Positions 25,681 to 32,166 of a stretch of DNA of 32,166 nucleotides are shown one piece after another. The notes below the pieces were generated by a model. That model saw nothing but the letters and a program-made list of their open reading frames with translations. It made no database searches and was not told the origin of the DNA. How positions within the stretch are numbered: the first letter of the stretch is position 1; each line of letters opens with the position of its first letter. The stretch comes from Tildeniella torsiva UHER 1998/13D (GTDB lineage: Bacteria > Cyanobacteriota > Cyanobacteriia > Phormidesmidales > Phormidesmidaceae): the NCBI GenBank assembly GCA_019358835.1, contig JAHHIH010000037.1, positions 1-32,166 of the forward strand, written 5' to 3'. The translations under genes and the position numbers were made by a program.

Positions 25681-26622
25681 CTAGGGAACTAGGACGGTAC
25701 GAGGGACGAGGCTATTAGTGGCTGGTTGCGATCGCAGTTTGCGGGCCTGGGCCAGCAGTTGCCAGGCCTCAGGTGACAGGGCACCGGGGGCCAGTAGGGA
25801 GAGACCAGCTGCGACCTGGCGCTGGCGTAGGGCGACCAGGCCCCAATGCAGATGCAGGTATTGGCCAATGGCGGCCAGGGTGGGGATGCGATCGCGGTAT
25901 CCCTCATTCACCCGGCCATAGATGCGTTCTTTGATGGTCAAATTCAACGCCATACGGTGGCTAAGCGACATTTTTTGCTCGTAGCCCCCGGCCCAGATGG
26001 TGCGGTAGGTCAAGCACTCGTTGATGAACAGCGCATCGCCGAAATCGGCCAGCTTTACCCAGGCGTCGATGTCGTCGTAGTTGGTGGTCATGGTCACATC
26101 CCAGCCGCCCGCCTGCAAGAAGGCATCGCGGCGGGCCGCCACCTGGGCCGGGGTGCCAAAGGGCACCTGATCCATCAGCATGCCGTAATGGATGGCGCTT
26201 TGGGGAATGTAGAAGACTTGGCCGGGGCCGGTGGCAGAGGTGCGGCGAATTTCAGTACCGTGCTCATCAACCTGAATGGCCTGGCAGGAGCAGAGCACGG
26301 CTTGGGGATGCTGGGCGATCGCCGCCGCTATTTTCTCAATGCAGTCGGGTGCTAGATAGTCGTCGTCATCGAGAAACTTAACCCAGTCGCCGCTAGCGGC
26401 GGCCACCCCGTTGTTTACCGTGGCGGCGTGGTTGAGATTTTGGGCATTGCGGTGGTAGACCACCTGGCTGCCCAGGCTGCGCACATACTCCTCAGTGCCG
26501 TCGGTGGAGGCATCGTCAGCGACAACGACTTCGCAGGGCACGGTTTGGTTAAGACCGCAGGCGATCGCCCGCTTCAGCAGCTCCAGCCGGTTATAGGTGG
26601 TAATCACCAAGCTAAATTTCAT
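25681..26622 (-). CDS. Family 2 glycosyltransferase
   Basis: A 313-residue GT-A fold glycosyltransferase. Evidence: FSLVITTYNRLELLKRAI at the N-terminus, the nucleotide-sugar Asp pair VVVADDASTDGTEEYV, the metal-binding DxD in WVKFLDDDDYLAPDCIEKI, and TNYDDIDAWVKLADFG, which places the acidic catalytic-base region. No membrane segment. The donor and acceptor cannot be told from sequence; cell-surface polysaccharide is the usual role. It lies downstream of lepA on the same strand, 65 bases apart, with a long hairpin spanning the gap and covering its ribosome-binding site. The C-terminal 60 residues are helical and Leu/Arg/Gln-rich. Confidence 0.88.
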   Translation of the reverse strand: MKFSLVITTYNRLELLKRAIACGLNQTVPCEVVVADDASTDGTEEYVRSLGSQVVYHRNAQNLNHAATVNNGVAAASGDWVKFLDDDDYLAPDCIEKIAAAIAQHPQAVLCSCQAIQVDEHGTEIRRTSATGPGQVFYIPQSAIHYGMLMDQVPFGTPAQVAARRDAFLQAGGWDVTMTTNYDDIDAWVKLADFGDALFINECLTYRTIWAGGYEQKMSLSHRMALNLTIKERIYGRVNEGYRDRIPTLAAIGQYLHLHWGLVALRQRQVAAGLSLLAPGALSPEAWQLLAQARKLRSQPATNSLVPRTVLVP

Positions 26623-26676
26623 CGCGGCCTGCTCCAGGTCAACCTACAGGGCTAGCATTCCCTGAGCAGGCCGCGA
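26622..26676 (-). promoter_or_regulatory. Long hairpin that sequesters the glycosyltransferase ribosome-binding site
   Basis: TCGCGGCCTGCTC (26622-26634) and GAGCAGGCCGCGA (26664-26676) are perfectly complementary over 13 bp, and AGG / CCT extends the stem past a one-base bulge. On the minus strand the second arm contains the GGAG Shine-Dalgarno candidate and reaches the A of the glycosyltransferase ATG. The first arm starts 12 bases after the lepA stop. It could be a lepA terminator (no U-tract) or a translational switch. Confidence 0.6.
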
Positions 26677-26687
26677 CTGACCAGAAA

Positions 26688-28493
26688 CTAGGACAGCTTG
26701 AGCACGGCCATAAAGGCTTCCTGGGGCACATCAACGGTACCAACAGCCTTCATGCGCTTCTTACCCTTAGCCTGCTTTTGCAACAGCTTTTTCTTACGCG
26801 AAATATCGCCGCCGTAGCACTTAGCCAGCACGTCTTTGCGCAGGGCCGGAATACTCTCGCTGGCCACCACCCGACTGCCGATCGCCGCCTGAATCGGAAT
26901 CTTGAACTGGTGGCGCGGAATCAGTTCTTTGAGCTTTTCGACCAGGGCTTTGCCCACGTAGTAGGCCTTATCGCGGTGGACGATGGACGCCAGCGAATCG
27001 ACCGGGTCACCATTGATCAAAATGTCGAGCCGCGACAGGTGGTTTTCGCGGTAGCCAATCAGGTGGTATTCCATGCTGGCGTAGCCCTTGCTGCGGGACT
27101 TCATCTGGTCAAAAAAGTCGGTGACTACCTCGGCCAGGGGCAACTCATAGATCAAGGTGGTGCGGCCTTGGGCCAGGTACTTCATGTCTTTGAATTCGCC
27201 GCGCCGGTTCTGGCATAGCTCCATCAAAGCCCCCACATATTCTTCAGGGGTGATCATGTCGAGCTGCACGTACGGCTCTTCGATTTTTTCGCGGGCCTGG
27301 GGGTCGGGTAGGGTGCTGGGATTGTCAATTTCGAGCACTTCGCCCTGAATGGTGGTGACTCGGTAGATTACCGAGGGCGCGGTGGTAATCAGATCGAGGT
27401 TGTACTCACGCTCCAGACGCTCCTGCACAATTTCCATATGCAGCAGGCCCAAAAAGCCGCAGCGGAAGCCAAAGCCCATGGCGCTAGAGGTTTCCGGCTC
27501 GTACTGCAACGCGGCGTCGCTGAGGCGGAGCTTTTCGAGGGCTTCGCGCAGCTCCTCAAACTGGTCTGACACAATGGGGAAGAGGCCGCAGAAGACCATG
27601 GGCTTGGCTTCGGCGTAGCCCGGCAGCGCTTGGGAAGCAGGATTTTGCACCAGGGTGATGGTGTCACCGACCCGAGCATCTTCCACGGCTTTAATAGAGG
27701 CGGCGAAGTATCCCACCTCTCCCGCGTGAAGCTCATCCACCTCGATTTGAGTGGGGGCCAGCACGCCTAGTTCATCAACTTCGTACTCTTTGCCCGAGGC
27801 CATTAGCCGCACCTTGTCTTTGCGGCGAAGGGTGCCATCCATGACGCGAAAATAGACGATTACGCCCCGGTAGCTGTCGTAGTAGCTGTCAAAGATCAGC
27901 GCTCTCAGGGGTTGATCGACCGTGTCCGCCGGAGGCGGCACCAGGTAAACGATCGATTCTAAAATTTCGTCAATGCCGATTCCTTGTTTGGCGGAGGCCA
28001 GAATGGCACCGCTGCAATCGAGGCCGATGATGTCTTCAATTTCTTGCCGAATACGTTCGGGTTCGGCACCGGGCAGGTCGATTTTGTTGAGAACCGGGAT
28101 GATTTCAAGGTTGTTCTCCAGGGCCAGGTAGACGTTGGCCAGGGTTTGGGCCTCGACTCCCTGGGAGGCATCGACCACCAGCAGCGCCCCTTCGCAAGCA
28201 ATTAAGGAACGCGACACCTCGTAGGAAAAATCGACGTGCCCTGGGGTGTCGATCAGGTTGAGGACGTAGTCTTTGCCGTCCTGGGCCTTGTAGTTCATGC
28301 GGGCGGCCTGGAGCTTGATGGTAATGCCCCGCTCTCGCTCCAGATCCATATTGTCGAGGAACTGCGCCTTCATATCGCGATCGCTGACGGTGCCGGTGCG
28401 CTGGAGCAGCCGGTCTGCCAGGGTCGATTTGCCGTGGTCAATGTGGGCAATAATCGAAAAATTGCGAATCTGAGAGACGGGAACCTCTGTCAT
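26688..28493 (-). CDS. lepA: Elongation factor 4 (back-translocating GTPase)
   Basis: A 601-residue ribosome-binding GTPase that can reverse translocation and aids growth under stress. GTPase motifs: P-loop [16 protein letters not shown], switch-[17 protein letters not shown], and [11 protein letters not shown]. The elongation-factor domains and the LepA-specific C-terminus follow ([21 protein letters not shown], then [18 protein letters not shown]). Length and every conserved block are normal. It is probably cotranscribed with, or terminated before, the glycosyltransferase gene. The intergenic region upstream is about 290 bases and contains the octamer repeat. Confidence 0.98.
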   Translation of the reverse strand: MTEVPVSQIRNFSIIAHIDHGKSTLADRLLQRTGTVSDRDMKAQFLDNMDLERERGITIKLQAARMNYKAQDGKDYVLNLIDTPGHVDFSYEVSRSLIACEGALLVVDASQGVEAQTLANVYLALENNLEIIPVLNKIDLPGAEPERIRQEIEDIIGLDCSGAILASAKQGIGIDEILESIVYLVPPPADTVDQPLRALIFDSYYDSYRGVIVYFRVMDGTLRRKDKVRLMASGKEYEVDELGVLAPTQIEVDELHAGEVGYFAASIKAVEDARVGDTITLVQNPASQALPGYAEAKPMVFCGLFPIVSDQFEELREALEKLRLSDAALQYEPETSSAMGFGFRCGFLGLLHMEIVQERLEREYNLDLITTAPSVIYRVTTIQGEVLEIDNPSTLPDPQAREKIEEPYVQLDMITPEEYVGALMELCQNRRGEFKDMKYLAQGRTTLIYELPLAEVVTDFFDQMKSRSKGYASMEYHLIGYRENHLSRLDILINGDPVDSLASIVHRDKAYYVGKALVEKLKELIPRHQFKIPIQAAIGSRVVASESIPALRKDVLAKCYGGDISRKKKLLQKQAKGKKRMKAVGTVDVPQEAFMAVLKLS

Positions 28494-28577
28494 ACAAGGC
28501 TTACCAGCGGCATATAGTTTACAGACTTTAATATTGTAATCCCTCGTCTGGCGAATGCTCGGCGACGGGAGGGGGGA

Positions 28578-28617
28578 GTGGATGGGTAGGTGGGTAGGTG
28601 GGTAGGTGAGTGAGTGG
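28578..28617 (+). repeat. GGGTAGGT-type dispersed repeat, three-unit copy
   Basis: Three head-to-tail octamers (TGGGTAGG at 28583, 28591 and 28599) sit between GTGGA and TGAGTGAGTGG. The flanks and the unit match 13605-13628 exactly, where only one octamer is present. Confidence 0.8.
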
Positions 28618-28669
28618 TTAGGAAAGGTGAGGAGATGAGAAAGACAACGGAGATAGACTTGTTATGTCA

Positions 28670-28713
28670 AGGTCTTCAGACCTAATCTGGCGGGGGTTGT
28701 GGGCGTTAACGCC
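28670..28713. promoter_or_regulatory. Two palindromes in the lepA / RHH gene intergenic region
   Basis: AGGTCTTCAGACCT (28670-28683) is a perfect 6-2-6 inverted repeat, and GGCGTTAACGCC (28702-28713) is a perfect 12-bp palindrome. The second is also the tip of a larger nested stem (CTGGC from 28687, closed by GCCAG at about 28730). Possible operators for the ribbon-helix-helix protein encoded next to them, or RNA structure in its leader; which one is unknown. The rest of 28494-28787 holds the octamer repeat and no gene. Confidence 0.4.
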
Positions 28714-28787
28714 AAACCTGTCTATGCCAGGGCTTAGACTGATGATAAATTCAATCCACCCCATACCCGGCAGTTAGGCCACTCACT

Positions 28788-29021
28788 ATGCAACACTCTG
28801 CCTCTCCTTCCGGCGAACGGTCGGCGGAAAAAGTCGACCTCTCGGTACAAATCGACAAAGACCTGCTCGACCAGGTCACCCACCTTTCTCCCGACCCCAG
28901 CAAGGTGATCGATGTTGCCCTGCGCCAGTGGCTGCGGGGCGATCGCCGCTACGAAGATGACTTAGTGCGCCATCTGCCCCGCAACCCGACGGTGCCCCCC
29001 AAGGGCGAGTGGAACGATTAG
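28788..29021 (+). CDS. Small ribbon-helix-helix (antitoxin-like) protein
   Basis: A 77-residue protein. Residues about 15-49 fit a ribbon-helix-helix: a strand (KVDLSVQIDKDLLDQVTHL) followed by two helices (SKVIDVALRQWLRGDRRYED). This fold is used by CcdA, VapB and CopG-type antitoxins and repressors. The C-terminal tail NPTVPPKGEWND could be a partner-binding segment. No toxin gene follows; the next gene is a histidine kinase 130 bases downstream, so it may be an orphan antitoxin or a stand-alone DNA-binding protein. It may regulate itself through the palindromes upstream. No clear ribosome-binding site. Confidence 0.65.
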   Translation: MQHSASPSGERSAEKVDLSVQIDKDLLDQVTHLSPDPSKVIDVALRQWLRGDRRYEDDLVRHLPRNPTVPPKGEWND

Positions 29022-29026
29022 ATGTT

Positions 29027-29090
29027 GGCAGCCCTAGGGTTCAAGGTATACGGCGTCAGGTCTAAGGCTGCCCCTTGAAACCTAGACCTG
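29027..29090 (+). other. Strongly self-complementary leader before the histidine kinase gene
   Basis: Three pairings compete. GGCAGCC (29027-29033) pairs with GGCTGCC (29066-29072). CTAGGGTTCAAGG (29034-29046) pairs with CCTTGAAACCTAG (29073-29085), 12 of 13 positions. CAGGTCTA (29057-29064) pairs with TAGACCTG (29083-29090), perfect. The first two cross each other as a pseudoknot would; the third excludes part of the second. The ribbon-helix-helix gene ends just upstream and the kinase start is about 60 bases downstream. Confidence 0.55.
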
Positions 29091-29151
29091 GCATCCTAAA
29101 CCTTTCTAATTCCAGCTCAACTAGAGCCATCCGCGCGATCGGTTGGTTACC

Positions 29152-30990
29152 ATGGGAGCGTTCCGGCCTCGTACCTCTATGCGATCGCGACCCCCTTTCC
29201 CGACCTTGGCGACGGCCAGCCCAGCGGAGGCTATCTCCGCCTGGATCATGGTGCTCAGCCCTGCGGCGGTGGTGGAGTCGATTCAGACCGTGGGGGTCAA
29301 AGCCCTGCCGGAAACGCTAACGGCTAACTGGGTGGGGCGATCGCTGGCCGAAATCGTTTCCTTTGCCACCCCCCACGCACTGGGTCAGGCCCTCGAAAGC
29401 TTAGCTACCCGCCACGAACCGGTGCAGCTGCCGGGGCGATGCCCGTTGGGTTCCCACAGCATTGATGTGCAGTGGGTGCTGCAACCTCTAATTGGCCTAG
29501 ACGGTCAGCTGTTTCGCATTGCCGCTACAGGTTACCTGGCCGACCTACACGGGTTGGCAGGTAGTCCCTGGCTGCGGGCCTTAGACGTTACCGCTCTGGC
29601 CCAAGAGACCTTACCCGGAGCCTATGCCCAGCTGCAAACCTACTCGCCCCGGCTCACCCAGATCACCCGCAATGTCCGCTGGACGCTGGATCTAGAGATT
29701 ATTCGCCAGCAGACCGTAGAGGGCTTGGGTGATTTATTTGGAGTGAATCGCTGTTTGGTGTGCAGCTGTAAGGCGGCCCCGAATATGGCCCCTGAGTCGG
29801 CCATGGTAGCAGCTGAATATATGCGATCGGGCGACTTGCCCAGTTGGCAGGGGCAGGTGTGGCTGCTGGCCGAAACGCCCTACCTCAGCACGGCGGCTCA
29901 GTCGTCGGTGGCGGTGGTGCCGTCTCGCCAGCCCGCTGACCCGTCTATTGTGGCGGTGGCTACCCGCTACCAAAACACCATCAATGGCTTTATCGTCCTC
30001 CACGATCGCCCCGATCGCCCCTGGTCAGACATTGAGCTAAATTTGCTCACCGATTTGGCTGATCAGGTGGGGACTGCGATCGCCCACGCCACCCTATTTG
30101 GCGAAAGCCACGCCCTGGCCATTAAACTCCAACAGGCCAACGCCAGCCTGATGGAAAAGCAGCTTGAGTTTCAGGAGGCCCGCCGCCAGGCCGAAGAAGC
30201 CCGTCAGCAGGCCGAAGAAGCCTCGCGCCTGAAAAGCGAGTTCTTGGCCAACACCTCCCACGAACTGCGCACCCCGCTCAACGGCATGATCGGCTTTCTC
30301 AGGCTGGTGCTCGACGGTATGGCCGACGACCCCGCCGAGCAAGAAGAATTCATTGAAGAGGCCCACAAGTCAGCCATTCACCTCTTGCAGCTAATCAACG
30401 ATGTGCTCGACATCGCCAAGATTGAAGCGGGCAAAATGCAGATTGACATGGGGCCAATTAGCCTTAAAGAGCTGCTGGCCGATGTGGAAAACTTTATGCG
30501 CCCGCTCTCTGACCAAAAGAATTTATACCTGGAGATTTTGCTGCCCGCCACCCGCGACGATATTACCGTCAACGGCAACTATCAGCGCCTGCTCCAGGTG
30601 CTGATTAATCTGGTGGGCAATGCCATCAAGTTCACCCATGAGGGCGGTGTCACTATCAGCGCCGAGGTGAAACCCCAAAAGGTGGAATACCAGGGCAAAC
30701 CCTGGCCCGGCCTGGTGAAAATTAGCGTGGCCGACACGGGCATTGGCGTGTCGCTAGAAAAGCAGGATCGCCTGTTTCAAAGCTTTAGTCAGGTGGATGG
30801 CGATCGCACCCGTCAGTATGGCGGTACCGGTCTGGGCCTAGCGATTTCCCAGCGCCTAGTCGAAGCCATGGGCGGTGTGGTGCAGTTCATCAGCATGGGC
30901 GAAGGGCTGGGCTCGACGGTGACCTTTACGGCACTGCTGTACCAAAAGCCGGTCGTGATCGACAAAGAACCGGTGTATCCGCCGAAGTAG
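29152..30990 (+). CDS. Soluble histidine kinase (PAS-GAF-HisKA-HATPase)
   Basis: A 612-residue cytoplasmic sensor kinase. The N-terminal about 30-115 is PAS-like ([40 protein letters not shown]). About 170-315 is a GAF domain ([39 protein letters not shown]); it has cysteines, but no obvious bilin-binding motif, so chromophore binding is doubtful. A coiled coil with repeats ([20 protein letters not shown]) leads to HisKA, His370 in [16 protein letters not shown]. The ATPase domain shows [35 protein letters not shown] and [19 protein letters not shown]. No receiver is fused, and no response regulator is adjacent, so the partner is unknown. ATG 29152 is used; ATG 29179 is an alternative. Confidence 0.92.
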   Translation: MGAFRPRTSMRSRPPFPTLATASPAEAISAWIMVLSPAAVVESIQTVGVKALPETLTANWVGRSLAEIVSFATPHALGQALESLATRHEPVQLPGRCPLGSHSIDVQWVLQPLIGLDGQLFRIAATGYLADLHGLAGSPWLRALDVTALAQETLPGAYAQLQTYSPRLTQITRNVRWTLDLEIIRQQTVEGLGDLFGVNRCLVCSCKAAPNMAPESAMVAAEYMRSGDLPSWQGQVWLLAETPYLSTAAQSSVAVVPSRQPADPSIVAVATRYQNTINGFIVLHDRPDRPWSDIELNLLTDLADQVGTAIAHATLFGESHALAIKLQQANASLMEKQLEFQEARRQAEEARQQAEEASRLKSEFLANTSHELRTPLNGMIGFLRLVLDGMADDPAEQEEFIEEAHKSAIHLLQLINDVLDIAKIEAGKMQIDMGPISLKELLADVENFMRPLSDQKNLYLEILLPATRDDITVNGNYQRLLQVLINLVGNAIKFTHEGGVTISAEVKPQKVEYQGKPWPGLVKISVADTGIGVSLEKQDRLFQSFSQVDGDRTRQYGGTGLGLAISQRLVEAMGGVVQFISMGEGLGSTVTFTALLYQKPVVIDKEPVYPPK

Positions 30991-31232
30991 CAGGGTTTTC
31001 GCTTCAAAGTTTGCGGTTACGATGGGACTGTTTCTGCAACATTAATGACTAGTGAACGAGTCACCACGCTCAAACAAGACTTGCAGGTCTGCGATCTTAG
31101 GGGCACTGACTAAAGCTTCTATAGACCGCCACTACTTCATTTGATCTGAAGTACGCAGCACCCAGGCAATGACCAACGCTCAAAAGCAGGCCAGCAGCGA
31201 TTCCCAACGCAATTTACTCTTAGCCACCAATC

Positions 31233-31439
31233 ATGCAACTCACCCTTGATGACGACAAAACTAAAGCCTTGCTAACCGAAGTTTTGGTAGAACTATTACA
31301 ACAAAAACGTGAGATATTTTACGAGCTTATACTTGATGCTCTGGAAGAAGTGGGCCTAGCTAATGCCATCCTTGAAGGCGAAGAAACTGATTTCGTTGAT
31401 GAAGCCGATATTCAAGCTATTCTCAAGGGTGAAGCGTGA
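31233..31439 (+). CDS. RelB-like antitoxin
   Basis: A 68-residue acidic protein starting MQLTLDDDKTKALLTEVLVE and ending ADIQAILKGEA. This pattern is that of the small antitoxin partners of RelE-type toxins in cyanobacteria. The stop TGA overlaps the GTG start of the toxin frame (GTGA, 31436-31439), the usual coupled arrangement. The toxin itself is broken, so this antitoxin is now an orphan. The 240-base region upstream (30991-31232) contains no gene I can support. Confidence 0.75.
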   Translation: MQLTLDDDKTKALLTEVLVELLQQKREIFYELILDALEEVGLANAILEGEETDFVDEADIQAILKGEA

Positions 31440-31630
31440 AGATAAGGTTCAGAGGTAGCTTTAAGAAAGACCTAAAGCGCCTCAAAGACCAGCATTTGCT
31501 TAATTAGATTAGTGATGCTATTGATGAGATTAAATTGTCAGCCTCGTTAGCCGACATCAAGAATCTCACAAAGCTTAAAGGCTACGACAATTTTTACAGG
31601 ATTCGAATTGGAAATTTTAGGCTGGGCTTA
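31436..31630 (+). pseudogene. RelE-like toxin remnant
   Basis: Translating from GTG 31436 gives KIRFRGSFKKDLKRLKDQHLLN, then an in-frame TAG at 31505-31507, and then ISDAIDEIKLSASLADIKNL..LKGYDNFYRIRIGNFRLGL. This follows the RelE/ParE toxin pattern (FKKDLKRL..., D.I..L.KL.G....YRIRIG.YR), but the expected C-terminal catalytic strands after FRLGL (FV.FLHR..IY..FP) are missing. The sequence then runs into the upstream part of the IS1634-like element, which may have replaced the 3' end. A functional toxin is not encoded. Confidence 0.75.
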
Positions 31631-31709
31631 AAGCCGACATTCCGCAGGTTGACGAAATGGATATTTAGAGCGGTTGGGGTAAGCTCAGGGCACGCATTGG
31701 GATCGCGCC

Positions 31710-32166
31710 TTGAAGATAGAGAATCTAGATCACTTGGGCTTAGTGGCCGCGTTAGTGGATGAGGTCGGGATGGTAGAGCTAGCCGACGAGCTACTCGAAG
31801 CCCATAGCCTAAACCACATCAGTCCAGGGCAAGTGCTGAAAGCGATGATTCTCAATGGGTTGGGGTTTGTCAGCGCGCCGTTGTACTTGTTCAGCGAGTT
31901 TTTCAACGGCAAACCCGTGGAGCACCTGCTGGGGCCTGGTATTACAGCGGGGCATCTCAACGATGACCGCCTGGGGCGGGTGTTGGATCGCCTGTTTGAG
32001 TACGGCACGACGCTGTTTTTTCTGAAGGTAGCGATGCAGGCGGTGAAGCGCTTTGGCGTCAGCGTTAACCAGTGCCATCTGGACTCAACCTCCTCTGCCC
32101 TTGACGGCGAGTACCCGTCAGCGAACGAGGCAGAGGTAGTGCCAGAGGCCGATTTAGAGGCCCCCC
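31710..32166 (+). CDS. IS1634-family transposase, N-terminal part (cut by window end)
   Basis: From the TTG at 31710 the frame is open to the window end (152 residues). The protein matches the N-terminal region of cyanobacterial IS1634 transposases: ENLDHLGLVAALVDEVGMVE, GQVLKAMILNGLGFVSAPLY, GITAGHLNDDRLGRVLDRLF and the first catalytic Asp in QCHLDSTS. No ATG precedes the family's conserved start, so TTG is probable. The upstream part of the element, with its left end, lies somewhere in 31631-31709, but without the other end I cannot define the inverted repeat. The AT-poor composition here matches the rest of the window. Confidence 0.85.
   Translation, partial: MKIENLDHLGLVAALVDEVGMVELADELLEAHSLNHISPGQVLKAMILNGLGFVSAPLYLFSEFFNGKPVEHLLGPGITAGHLNDDRLGRVLDRLFEYGTTLFFLKVAMQAVKRFGVSVNQCHLDSTSSALDGEYPSANEAEVVPEADLEAP

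Noticed and set aside
30991..31232. Short peptides starting at ATGs in the gap before the RelB-like gene
   Set aside because: They are 20-27 codons with no ribosome-binding site or homology pattern; nothing supportable was found.
1..32166. CRISPR array, prophage or large defence island
   Set aside because: No regularly spaced repeats, no cas genes and no phage structural genes were seen; the tyrosine recombinase alone does not indicate a prophage.

Overview
The window is chromosomal DNA from a cyanobacterium, most likely a filamentous Leptolyngbya/Nodosilinea-like lineage. The order-level guess is inference; the phylum is well supported. Evidence: a psbI gene, a ferrochelatase with the C-terminal chlorophyll-binding-like tail, a CCB2/CCB4 cytochrome b6f assembly gene, the SmtA/SmtB metallothionein pair, a PEP-CTERM protein, a cyanobacterial LptD-like protein, very frequent HIP1 octamers (GCGATCGC, e.g. 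2913-2920), and AAAATTC heptamer repeats.

Layout. 1-1645: mobile DNA, with a transposase C-terminal fragment at the left edge and a complete IS701-like element (210-1645) inserted exactly at the stop codon of hemH. 1646-4061: hemH and a divergent tyrosine recombinase. 4320-9990: a three-gene two-component cluster (multi-domain OmpR-type regulator with Hpt, two degenerate receivers and GGDEF; membrane sensor kinase; single-domain receiver) that looks like a phosphorelay. 10067-12771: infC with an AUU start, an RlmL-like rRNA methyltransferase, and a CCB-type assembly factor. 12891-13624: divergent smtA and smtB with two palindromic operators. 13770-16172: proA convergent with a PEP-CTERM beta-propeller protein. 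16324-21774: a minus-strand run of two unknown proteins, the LptD-like outer-membrane protein, psbI, and another unknown protein. 21819-25676: a GH38 alpha-mannosidase and a nucleotidyltransferase-fold gene. 25681-28493: a GT2 glycosyltransferase downstream of lepA. 28788-30990: a small ribbon-helix-helix gene and a PAS-GAF histidine kinase. 31233-32166: a RelB-like antitoxin, the remnant of its RelE-like toxin, and the start of an IS1634-family transposase running off the window.

Most genes are ordinary housekeeping or photosynthetic genes. Three short or non-ATG genes are easy to miss and were recovered by reading the sequence: smtA (56 aa), psbI (38 aa) and the ATT-initiated 5' end of infC. 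The most interesting structure is at small scale: a heptamer repeat inserted in frame inside the alpha-mannosidase gene, a GGGTAGGT octamer repeat present with one copy at the end of smtB and three copies upstream of lepA, a start-codon-sequestering hairpin between lepA and the glycosyltransferase gene, and a densely self-complementary leader before the second histidine kinase. No CRISPR array, rRNA or tRNA gene was seen.
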